A stretch of DNA of 64,000 bases from Labrys sp. WJW (GTDB lineage: Bacteria; Pseudomonadota; Alphaproteobacteria; Rhizobiales; Labraceae), in NCBI RefSeq assembly GCF_001676615.1, contig NZ_LYXZ01000061.1, positions 1 through 64,000 of the forward strand, written 5' to 3'. The notes under the pieces are model-generated. The model did no database searches and had not been told where the DNA came from. It saw only the letters and a program-made list of their open reading frames with translations. Of the stretch, positions 25,117 to 32,846 are shown in pieces; positions within the stretch are counted from its first letter, which is position 1, and every line of letters starts with the position of its first letter. A program made the translations under genes and the position numbers.

Positions 25117-26667
25117 ATGGAGCCTATCACGATGAATTCATCCGATCATGACATGAAGCCGAAGGCCGGTATCCTCGCCCGCCGCCGCACGCGCCTGATG
25201 GCCGCCGTGTTCGGCCTTGGCGTCGCCGGCGCTGTTGCCGGCAACTTCGTGGTCATGCCGTCCGTCACGCCTGCTTTCGCGCAGACCCAGAGCCAAGCCG
25301 TTCAATCTGGCGTCGCGCAGCCGGGTTTTGCCGATATCGTCCAGAAGGTGCGGCCGGCGGTGGTTTCCATCAAGGTCAAGACCGAAACCAATGCCAGCGC
25401 CTCCGACGACGACAATGACGGTGCGCCGGCCAATCCGTTCGAGTTCTTCTTCAACGGGCCTGGCGGCGGCAACATGCAGCCCGGCCGGCCTCGCAAGCAG
25501 TTCGGCATGGCGCTGGGCTCCGGTTTCTTCATCTCGGCTGACGGCTATGTCGTGACCAACAATCACGTCGTCGACCATGCCAAGGAAGTCGATGTCGTCA
25601 CCGATGGCGGCAAGACCTATACGGCCAAGGTGATCGGCGTCGATCCGAAGACCGACCTCGCCTTGCTGAAGGTCCAGGACGATGCGGGCAAGTTCCCCTT
25701 TGTCGAGCTTGAACTGCAGAATGAGCCGCGCGTGGGCGATTGGGTGCTGGCCGTCGGCAATCCCTACGGCCTGGGCGGTACTGTGACGGCAGGCATCGTG
25801 TCGGCGCGTGGCCGCGATCTCAACAACTCGACCTATAACGACTTCCTGCAGATCGATGCTCCGGTCAATCGCGGCAATTCGGGTGGCCCGACCTTTGACC
25901 TCTCCGGCCGTGTCATCGGTGTGAACACGGCGATCTACTCGCCGTCCGGTGGTTCGATCGGCATCGGTTTTGCCATTCCCGCCGAGACCGTCTCGCGCGT
26001 GGTCTCGCAGCTCAAGGCCGACGGCCAGGTGACGCGTGGCTATATCGGCGTGCAGATCCAGCCGGTCACCCAGGATATCGCCGACTCCATCGGCCTGAAG
26101 AAGGCTTCGGGTGCCCTGATCGCCGACGTCACCAACAACGGCCCCGCCGCCAAGGCCGGCCTGCAGTCGGGTGATGCCATCACGGCCGTCAACGGCAAGG
26201 AAGTTAGCGATTCCCGCGAGCTTGCCCGTGCCATCGCCGATGTGAAGCCCGGTGAGACCGCTGACCTGACCGTCTGGCGTGACGGCAAGGAGCAGAGCGT
26301 CAAGGTCGAGACGAGCAAGCTGCCGGGCGACAAGCAACTGGCCGATGCGCGCTCGCAGCAGGATGACGACACCGGCGGCAAGAGCTCACTGGTGAGCCTG
26401 GGCGTTGAACTCGCGCCGGCCGCTGCCGTGGCTGGCGCCGGCAAGGCCGGTGTGGTCGTAACCGATGTCGACCCGGGCAGCCCCGCGGCCGAATCGCTGC
26501 GCCCGGGGGACGTCATCCTCGACATTGCCGGCAAGCCGGTGAGCAATGTGCGTGAGGTTCGCGAGATCCTTTCGAGCGCCAAGGCCGACTCCAAGCGCAC
26601 CGTACTGCTGCGCGTGAAGAACAATGACGGCCTGCACTTTGTCGCCCTGCCGATCGGCAAGGCCTGA
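25117..26667 (+). CDS. degP: Periplasmic serine protease Do (DegP/HtrA)
   Basis: The product is 516 aa from ATG 25117 (GGAAGG ten nt upstream); ATG 25132 is an alternative. A signal peptide (about 28-58, ending TPAFAQ) is followed by the trypsin-like domain with triad His150 (NNHVVDHA), Asp180 (KTDLALLKV) and Ser255 (GNSGGPTF), then two PDZ domains (about 305-395 with YIGVQIQPV and 420-510 with VVVTDVDPGSPAAESLRPGD). A disordered acidic linker (SASDDDNDG) follows the signal region. It degrades or chaperones misfolded envelope proteins. A two-component pair follows on the same strand. Confidence 0.95.
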   Translation: MEPITMNSSDHDMKPKAGILARRRTRLMAAVFGLGVAGAVAGNFVVMPSVTPAFAQTQSQAVQSGVAQPGFADIVQKVRPAVVSIKVKTETNASASDDDNDGAPANPFEFFFNGPGGGNMQPGRPRKQFGMALGSGFFISADGYVVTNNHVVDHAKEVDVVTDGGKTYTAKVIGVDPKTDLALLKVQDDAGKFPFVELELQNEPRVGDWVLAVGNPYGLGGTVTAGIVSARGRDLNNSTYNDFLQIDAPVNRGNSGGPTFDLSGRVIGVNTAIYSPSGGSIGIGFAIPAETVSRVVSQLKADGQVTRGYIGVQIQPVTQDIADSIGLKKASGALIADVTNNGPAAKAGLQSGDAITAVNGKEVSDSRELARAIADVKPGETADLTVWRDGKEQSVKVETSKLPGDKQLADARSQQDDDTGGKSSLVSLGVELAPAAAVAGAGKAGVVVTDVDPGSPAAESLRPGDVILDIAGKPVSNVREVREILSSAKADSKRTVLLRVKNNDGLHFVALPIGKA

Positions 26668-26687
26668 TCCGAGCTGAAACCGCTGGT

Positions 26688-26712
26688 GCGGCCGCCCATC
26701 ACGGGCGGTCGC
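26688..26712 (+). terminator. Hairpin after degP
   Basis: The stem GCGGCCGCCC pairs with GGGCGGTCGC across a 5-nt loop, with one G-T pair, beginning 20 nt after the degP stop. No T-run follows, so it may be a weak or factor-dependent terminator or an mRNA-stabilising hairpin. Confidence 0.45.
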
Positions 26713-26854
26713 GCCGGCTTCTTGGCCCGAATCCTTGCCGCCTCCGATTCCGTTCCCTCCGGCCGGAGGAGATCGGGTTTGGGGGTGCGTTCTTGAAAAC
26801 ATCAATGTGAATGCTGCGGGCGCGGGTCATTGCGCCCTATGAGGTGACCTCGAA

Positions 26855-27595
26855 ATGTGGCAAAGCTCGTCTCAGACGCCTTCAACTCGAAATATGAATG
26901 AGTCTGAAACCAAAATGCGTATTCTGATCGTCGAGGACGACCGCGACGCAGCTGCTTACCTGGTCAAGGCCTTTTCGGAAGCGGGACATGTTGCCGACCA
27001 TGCCGCCGATGGCTTGAGCGGCTATGCCATGGCCAAGGACGGTCCCTATGACGTGCTGATCGTCGATCGCATGCTGCCCAAGCTCGATGGTCTTTCGATG
27101 ATCTCCCGCCTGCGCCTCGAAGACACGCAGACGCCCGCCCTGATCCTGTCCGCGTTGGGCGAGGTCGATGATAGGGTCAAGGGCCTGCGCGCCGGTGGCG
27201 ATGACTATCTGCCCAAGCCCTATGCCTTCTCCGAGCTCCTGGCTCGGGTCGAGGTCCTGTCGCGCCGGCGTCCCGGCAAGGGCGAGGAAACGGTCTATCG
27301 GGTCGGCGATCTCGAGCTCGACCGCCTGTCCCATGTGGTCAAGCGGGCGGGGGAGGAGATCGACCTCCAGCCCCGCGAATTCCGGCTGCTCGAATATCTG
27401 ATGAAGAATGCCGGCCAGGTGGTGACCCGTACCATGCTGCTCGAGCATGTCTGGGACTACCACTTCGATCCCGGCACCAATGTCATCGACGTCCATGTGT
27501 CGCGCCTGCGCTCCAAGCTCGACAAGGGCTTCGAGAAGCCATTGCTGCACACCATTCGCGGGGCGGGCTACATGATCCGCGACAGCGCGAAATAA
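26855..27595 (+). CDS. OmpR-family response regulator
   Basis: The product is 246 aa from ATG 26855, which has the best ribosome-binding site (GAGGTGA, 7 nt spacing). Starts at 26894 and 26915 (MRILIVEDD, the usual family start) are possible, so about 20 N-terminal residues are uncertain. The receiver domain has VEDDRDAA, phospho-acceptor Asp in DVLIVDRMLPKLDG and Lys in DYLPKPYAF. The winged-helix domain has LQPREFRLLEYLMKN and VIDVHVSRLRSKLDKG. It is followed 24 nt later by its kinase. By gene order it corresponds to the rhizobial regulator between degP and glnE; its stimulus is unknown. Confidence 0.88.
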   Translation: MWQSSSQTPSTRNMNESETKMRILIVEDDRDAAAYLVKAFSEAGHVADHAADGLSGYAMAKDGPYDVLIVDRMLPKLDGLSMISRLRLEDTQTPALILSALGEVDDRVKGLRAGGDDYLPKPYAFSELLARVEVLSRRRPGKGEETVYRVGDLELDRLSHVVKRAGEEIDLQPREFRLLEYLMKNAGQVVTRTMLLEHVWDYHFDPGTNVIDVHVSRLRSKLDKGFEKPLLHTIRGAGYMIRDSAK

Positions 27596-27619
27596 GCGGT
27601 CCCGACAGAGTTTTACCTT

Positions 27620-29116
27620 GTGAGCATGAGGAATACTGCATCGGGGGCGGAATCGGAAAGACTGGCCGTGACCGGACTGCGGAAACTGATCCGAACCACG
27701 GCCTTCAAGCTGATGGCCGCCTATCTGCTGGTGTTCACGCTGTTCGCGGCTTCGCTGCTCGGCTATTTCTTCTGGAATGCCCAGCGCCTCCTCGGCTCGC
27801 AGATCAGCAATTCCATCAATGCCGAGATCAACAGCCTCAGTGACGAATATGCCCAGGGTGGCGTGATGCTGCTGGCCTCGACCATCGAGGCCCGCACCCG
27901 CCGGCCGGGGTCGCTGCTCTATCTGCTCACCACGCCGCAGGGCGAAGCGCTCGTCGGCAATGTCAGCGAACTGCCCGATGGCGTGCTCGACAAGCCGGGC
28001 CTCAGCAATATTCCCTATCGCCGTGATGATGGCGGCAAGGCCGGCCCACGCACGGCGCTGGTGCGGGTTTTTGCCTTGCAGGACGGCTATAAGCTGCTGG
28101 TCGGCGTCGATCTCGACGAGCAGAGCCGCGTGCGCGCGATCATGTTCAACGCGGCGCTGTGGTCGGTCGGCTTGATCATGTTGCTCGGCGTGGCCGGCGG
28201 CTGGTTCGTGGCGCGGCGCGTGCTGCATCGCCTCGACGATATCAATGCCACCAGCCGCTCCATCATCGACGGGGACCTCACCCGCCGCCTCAAGGTTGCG
28301 GGGACGGATGACGAGTTCGACAGGCTGGCCTCGACGACCAATGCCATGCTGGATCGCATCCAGGAGCTGATGGCGGGCCTCAAGGAGGTCTCCGACAACA
28401 TCGCCCATGATCTCAAGACGCCGCTGACGCGCCTGCGCAATCATGCCGAGGAGGCGTTGCGAACGGCGAAGGACGAGGATGCCTATCGCGCTGCGCTCGA
28501 TCGCACCATCGAGGAGTCGGACGGGTTGATCGGCACCTTCAATGCCCTCCTGATGATCGCGCGAGCGGAGGGCGGCCGTATCGACGGGGCGCTCAGCGAG
28601 TTCGATGTCGCCGAGGCCGTGCATGCGGTGGCGGAGCTCTACGAACCCGTTGCCGAGGAGAGCGGCGCCAGGATCGTGGTGGCGGCGCAATCGCCCTTGG
28701 CGCTGCGCGGCAACCGCGAACTCGTCAGCCAGGCGCTGGCCAATCTTATCGACAATGCCCTCAAATACAGCCCCAAGGAGGAGGGCGGTGCGGCCGGCGA
28801 CGTGACGATTGCGGCCGAGAAGCGCGAGGGGCGCGTCATTCTCAGCGTGGCCGACCATGGTGCCGGTATTCCGCAGGCCGACCGGCAGAGGGTGCTGGAA
28901 CGCTTCGTCCGGCTGGAATCGAGCCGCACGCGCCCGGGCTCCGGCCTTGGCCTGGCGCTCGTCTCCGCCATGGTGAAGCTGCATGGTGGTACGATTCGCC
29001 TGGAAGACAACCAGCCGGGTTTGCGCGTGGTGCTGGAATTACCCGACAAGCCCGCCGAGGAGCCTGCGCTGTCCAAGCTCGCCTTGCGCCGCCCCGGCCT
29101 GCGCGTTCGTTCCTGA
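27620..29116 (+). CDS. Sensor histidine kinase partner of the 26855 regulator
   Basis: The product is 498 aa from GTG 27620 or ATG 27626. Two transmembrane helices (about 32-58 and 173-197) flank a short periplasmic domain containing LYLLTTPQGEALVGN. A HAMP domain (ARRVLHRLDDINATSRSIIDGDLTRRL), an H box with phospho-acceptor His in NIAHDLKTPLTRLRNH and HATPase motifs (NLIDNALKYS, DHGAGI, GSGLGLALV) follow. The layout is like QseC/CzcS-type kinases. Envelope stress would fit the neighbouring degP, but that is inference. Confidence 0.88.
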   Translation: MSMRNTASGAESERLAVTGLRKLIRTTAFKLMAAYLLVFTLFAASLLGYFFWNAQRLLGSQISNSINAEINSLSDEYAQGGVMLLASTIEARTRRPGSLLYLLTTPQGEALVGNVSELPDGVLDKPGLSNIPYRRDDGGKAGPRTALVRVFALQDGYKLLVGVDLDEQSRVRAIMFNAALWSVGLIMLLGVAGGWFVARRVLHRLDDINATSRSIIDGDLTRRLKVAGTDDEFDRLASTTNAMLDRIQELMAGLKEVSDNIAHDLKTPLTRLRNHAEEALRTAKDEDAYRAALDRTIEESDGLIGTFNALLMIARAEGGRIDGALSEFDVAEAVHAVAELYEPVAEESGARIVVAAQSPLALRGNRELVSQALANLIDNALKYSPKEEGGAAGDVTIAAEKREGRVILSVADHGAGIPQADRQRVLERFVRLESSRTRPGSGLGLALVSAMVKLHGGTIRLEDNQPGLRVVLELPDKPAEEPALSKLALRRPGLRVRS

Positions 29117-29253
29117 ACCGGACAGCCGCCCGAGAGCAGGCTACGTCGTAATGACGGCATTCGAAGCCAGCCATTTGCGCATGCGAATTGTTTGAACCAA
29201 TGCTATCGCCAAGGAACGACAAGAAGAGCGTGAAAGCAGGGTGAGGCGGCGGC

Positions 29254-32151
29254 ATGATTCCCATTGAAGACAAACGTCGTGTCAAATCCCGCTTCGCCGA
29301 TCTGGCGGAAGTGCTGGATCCGGCCGCACAACCGACCGTTGCAGCGGCGCTGGAGGGCGGACAGGGCCACGCCGTGCTGGCCGGGCTTGCCACCGCCTCA
29401 CCCTTCCTGTGGGGGCTGGCCCTGGCCGATCCCGCCCGCCTGGAGCGCATCCTGGCAGGAGCGCCAGGGGCGGTGCTCGAAGAGGCGATCGTGCGCGCCA
29501 AGGCCCAATGTACTGCTGCGGCCGATATCGCCGAGGCCATGCGGGCACTACGCCTGCTCAAGCAGGAAGCGGCCTTGCTGATCGGCATCGCCGATCTCGG
29601 CTGCGTCTGGCGGCTTGCCGAGGTTACGGCGGCCCTAACGCGCGTGGCCGACGAAAGTGCGACCCTGGCCTTGCGTTTCCTGCTGCGGGAGGCGGCCGCA
29701 GCGGGTCGTTTCCTGCCGATCGATCCTGAAAATCCGGACCGGGATTGCGGCCTGGTGGCGTTGGCGATGGGCAAGCAGGGAGCGTTCGAGCTCAATTATT
29801 CGTCCGATATCGACCTGATCGTCCTCTACGATCCGGAAACGGCGCCCTTGCGCGAAGGGTTGGAGCCGGCACCTTTCTTCGTGCGGCTGACGCAGGGGCT
29901 GGTCAAATTGTTGTCCGAGCGCACGGCCGACGGCTATGTCTTCCGGGTTGACCTGCGTCTGCGCCCCGATCCCGGCGCTACCGCGATCGCGATCTCGCTT
30001 CCCGCAGCCTATGGCTATTATGAAAGTGTCGGGCAGAACTGGGAACGAGCCGCGATGATCAAGGCGCGGCCCTGCGCCGGCGATGTCGCGCTGGGCGAGC
30101 GTTTCCTGGCCGGGCTGGTGCCCTTCATCTGGCGCCGTCATCTCGACTATGCCGCCATCGCGGACGTCCATGCCATGAAGCGGCAGATCCATGCCCATAA
30201 GGGCCATGAGGCCATCGCCGTCGCCGGACACAATCTAAAGCTCGGGCGCGGCGGCATCCGCGAGATCGAGTTCTTCGTGCAGACCCAGCAATTGATCGCG
30301 GGTGGCCGCAATCCCGATCTGCGCGGGCGCGGTACTGTCGCCATGCTCGCCGCCCTGCAGGAGGCCAACTGGATCACGCCGGAGGCGCGCGATGAATTGA
30401 CCGAGGCCTATGATTTCCTGCGCGGGCTGGAGCATCGCCTCCAGATGATGGCCGACGAGCAGACTCACAGCCTGCCGGCGGAGAAACAGGCGCTCCTGGA
30501 GTTTGCCCGCTTCGCCGGCTATGCCGATGTCGAAGCCCTGTCCAAGGCGTTGATCGCCCGCCTGGAGACGGTGCAGCAGCATTATGCCCGCCTGTTCGAG
30601 GCCTCGGCGCCGCTCGCCAGCGACGTCGGCAGCCTGGTCTTCACCGGCAAGGAGAACGATCCGGAGACGCTGAAGACCTTGGAGCGCCTGGGGTATGCCT
30701 CGCCCTCGCAGGTGGCGGAGATGATCCGCGGCTGGCATCACGGGCGCTACCCCGCCATGCGCTCGGCCAAGGCGCGCGAGGATCTCACCGAACTCACGCC
30801 CGCCCTGCTGCAGGCACTGGCCAAGGAGGGCAGGCCCGACAAGGCGCTGTTCGTGTTCGACGGGCTGCTCGCGCGCATGCCCTCGGGCTACCAGCTCTTT
30901 TCGATCCTGCGCAACAACGCCAAGCTCTTCTCCGTGCTTGCGCGTGTGCTCGGCGTGGCGCCACGCCTGGCCGAGGTGCTGGTGCGGCGCCCCCATGCGC
31001 TGGACGGCCTGCTCGACCATGGCGCCGAGGGCGGTGATGCCCAGGCCTGGATCGATTCCCGCCTCGCCGGTGCACTCGCGACGGGCGAGAGCTATGAGGA
31101 CAAGCTCGACCTGGTGCGTATCTTCGTGCGCGAGCGCCTTTTCGTGCTCGGTGCCCGCCTGTTGTCCGGGGAACTCGATCCCTTGCTGGTCGGCGAGCAG
31201 ATCACCGCCCTGGCGCAGGCCGTGATCAGGGCCTTGCTCGATCTCGTCATCGCCGAGCTGAAGCAGGCCCATGGCGGTCCGCCCGGTGCCCGCGTCGGCA
31301 TCCTCGCCATGGGCAAGTTCGGCGGGCGGGAACTGACCTCTTCCTCCGATCTCGATCTGATCGTGCTCTACGACCATGATCCGGATGCCATCGAAACGGA
31401 TGGACCGCGCGCGATCGCGCCTTCCGTCTGGTTCGCGCGGTTGACGCAGAGGCTGATCGCCGCCCTCTCGGCCCCGACAGGGGAGGGGACGGCCTTTTCC
31501 GTCGACATGCGGCTGCGTCCCTCCGGGCAGAAGGGGCCGGTGGCCATCCATGTCGACGGTTTCAGGGAATACCAGCTCAAGGAAGCCTGGACCTGGGAGC
31601 ATATGGCGATGACGCGGGCGCGTATCGTGGCGGGCGATGTCGAACTCGGGCGATTGATCGAGGAAACGATCGCCGGGATCCTCGCCGTCGAGCGCGAGCC
31701 GCGCAAAATTCTCAAGGATGTCGCAGATATGCGGGCCTTGCTCGAAAGCGAGAAGGGCGGCCGCGGGCCCTGGGATCTCAAGAATGCCCGGGGCGGCCTG
31801 GTCGATATCGAATTCATCGCACAGACCCTGCAACTTCTGCACGCGGCCGAGCATCCGGCCATGCTCGATGCCAATACCGGCAGGGCTCTCGACAAGGCCC
31901 TGGAAGCCGGCGTGCTGGCCAAGACGGCGCATAGACGCCTCATCGAGGCCTGGCGGCTCTACACCGCTCTTTCCCAGGTGATCCGCTTTTGCGTCGGCGG
32001 CAATCTCGATCCCGACAAGACCTCCGAAACCGGCAAGATCCTGCTTAGCCGCGTGGCCGAATGCAGTGATTTCGACGAGCTCAACGCCGTCATCGGCGTG
32101 ACGCAGACGCAGGTGCGGGATATTTTCAAGCAGGTCGTCGGCGGGAAGTAA
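29254..32151 (+). CDS. glnE: Bifunctional glutamine synthetase adenylyltransferase/deadenylase
   Basis: The product is 965 aa and sets glutamine synthetase activity by adding or removing AMP in response to PII and glutamine. Two nucleotidyltransferase domains are visible: the N-terminal adenylyl-removase with MGKQGAFELNYSSDIDLIVLYD (residues about 170-190) and the C-terminal adenylyltransferase with MGKFGGRELTSSSDLDLIVLYD-type core (about 685-705). Each is followed by a GlnD_UR_UTase-type helical domain (LKLGRGGIREIEFFVQ and LKNARGGLVDIEFIAQ). Metal-binding DxD pairs are intact in both. ATG 29254 follows a GGGTGAGGCGGC stretch. Length is normal for alphaproteobacteria. Confidence 0.96.
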   Translation: MIPIEDKRRVKSRFADLAEVLDPAAQPTVAAALEGGQGHAVLAGLATASPFLWGLALADPARLERILAGAPGAVLEEAIVRAKAQCTAAADIAEAMRALRLLKQEAALLIGIADLGCVWRLAEVTAALTRVADESATLALRFLLREAAAAGRFLPIDPENPDRDCGLVALAMGKQGAFELNYSSDIDLIVLYDPETAPLREGLEPAPFFVRLTQGLVKLLSERTADGYVFRVDLRLRPDPGATAIAISLPAAYGYYESVGQNWERAAMIKARPCAGDVALGERFLAGLVPFIWRRHLDYAAIADVHAMKRQIHAHKGHEAIAVAGHNLKLGRGGIREIEFFVQTQQLIAGGRNPDLRGRGTVAMLAALQEANWITPEARDELTEAYDFLRGLEHRLQMMADEQTHSLPAEKQALLEFARFAGYADVEALSKALIARLETVQQHYARLFEASAPLASDVGSLVFTGKENDPETLKTLERLGYASPSQVAEMIRGWHHGRYPAMRSAKAREDLTELTPALLQALAKEGRPDKALFVFDGLLARMPSGYQLFSILRNNAKLFSVLARVLGVAPRLAEVLVRRPHALDGLLDHGAEGGDAQAWIDSRLAGALATGESYEDKLDLVRIFVRERLFVLGARLLSGELDPLLVGEQITALAQAVIRALLDLVIAELKQAHGGPPGARVGILAMGKFGGRELTSSSDLDLIVLYDHDPDAIETDGPRAIAPSVWFARLTQRLIAALSAPTGEGTAFSVDMRLRPSGQKGPVAIHVDGFREYQLKEAWTWEHMAMTRARIVAGDVELGRLIEETIAGILAVEREPRKILKDVADMRALLESEKGGRGPWDLKNARGGLVDIEFIAQTLQLLHAAEHPAMLDANTGRALDKALEAGVLAKTAHRRLIEAWRLYTALSQVIRFCVGGNLDPDKTSETGKILLSRVAECSDFDELNAVIGVTQTQVRDIFKQVVGGK

Positions 32152-32281
32152 GCCAGCGTGGCGATGCCGCCCATTCGTCCCTGGACTCCCTTCGAGCGGG
32201 CTCGATTTTGTCGCTCGGACGTGGAAGAATGCTGCCGATCATCGCTTCCCGACGGGAGGCTTCATTGGGAGATTTCTGCCA

Positions 32282-32587
32282 ATGAGTGACACCGACCTTC
32301 GCCCTCGCAACAAGACCAGAACCAGGACCCAGCGGCCGCGGCTGCACAAGGTCATCCTGGTCAATGACGACTACACGCCCCGGGAGTTCGTGGTGGTCGT
32401 GCTCAAGGCCGAATTCCGCATGAACGAGTCACAGGCCTACCGCGTTATGCTTACCGCCCATCAAAGAGGCGTCTGCGTGGTGGCCGTGTTCGCGCGCGAC
32501 ATTGCCGAGACGAAGGCGACCCGGGCCACGGATATGGCGCGCAGCCAGGGCTATCCCCTGTTGTTCACGACGGAGCCGGAAGAATGA
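32282..32587 (+). CDS. clpS: ATP-dependent Clp protease adaptor ClpS, ClpS2 type
   Basis: The product is 101 aa. The ClpS core LHKVILVNDDYTPREFVVVVL, then YRVMLTAHQRGVCVVAVFARDIAETKA is intact, and the protein ends PLLFTTEPEE, as I remember for rhizobial ClpS2. ClpS adaptors deliver N-degron substrates to ClpAP. No clpA gene follows, which fits ClpS2 rather than ClpS1. The stop overlaps the start of the next small gene by 4 nt. Confidence 0.9.
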   Translation: MSDTDLRPRNKTRTRTQRPRLHKVILVNDDYTPREFVVVVLKAEFRMNESQAYRVMLTAHQRGVCVVAVFARDIAETKATRATDMARSQGYPLLFTTEPEE

Positions 32588-32802
32588 ATACGCCCCGCAC
32601 CACACAGTCCTACGATGCCGAGATCGCGATCATCCGCGAGAACATCCGTCAATTGATGGAGCAGGCGGCGGCATCTTCCGGGGCCGCGAACGAGGACCTC
32701 CTGGCCGATCGCATCGCGGCCCAGGAGGCGCGGCTGGCGGCGCTGCAGCAGCAGATGGATGGGGGGCGTGGAGCCGATGAAGGAGGCAAGAGTCGAACCT
32801 GA
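32584..32802 (+). CDS. Small coiled-coil protein of unknown function (72 aa)
   Basis: It starts with ATG overlapping the clpS stop (ATGA), which supports translation. The sequence is mostly predicted helix with heptad-like spacing (IAIIRENIRQLMEQAAAS and LADRIAAQEARLAALQQQ) and a glycine-rich tail. There is no signal peptide or motif I recognise. It may act with the Clp adaptor, by position only. Confidence 0.6.
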   Translation: MNTPRTTQSYDAEIAIIRENIRQLMEQAAASSGAANEDLLADRIAAQEARLAALQQQMDGGRGADEGGKSRT

Positions 32803-32846
32803 TCTCCTCGCCAGGCCGAAGCGGCGGGTTCCATCGCGCGGCGGTG

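Noticed and set aside
26882..28984. Long minus-strand open frame of 700 codons opposite the regulator and kinase genes
   Set aside because: It is antisense to two well-supported genes; its length comes from high GC content and its translation has no recognisable domain.
30235..31932. Minus-strand open frame of 565 codons inside glnE
   Set aside because: glnE is intact with both catalytic domains.
32780..32810. tRNA T-arm-like string (GAGTCGAACC) after the small coiled-coil gene
   Set aside because: No matching D arm or anticodon arm could be folded around it.
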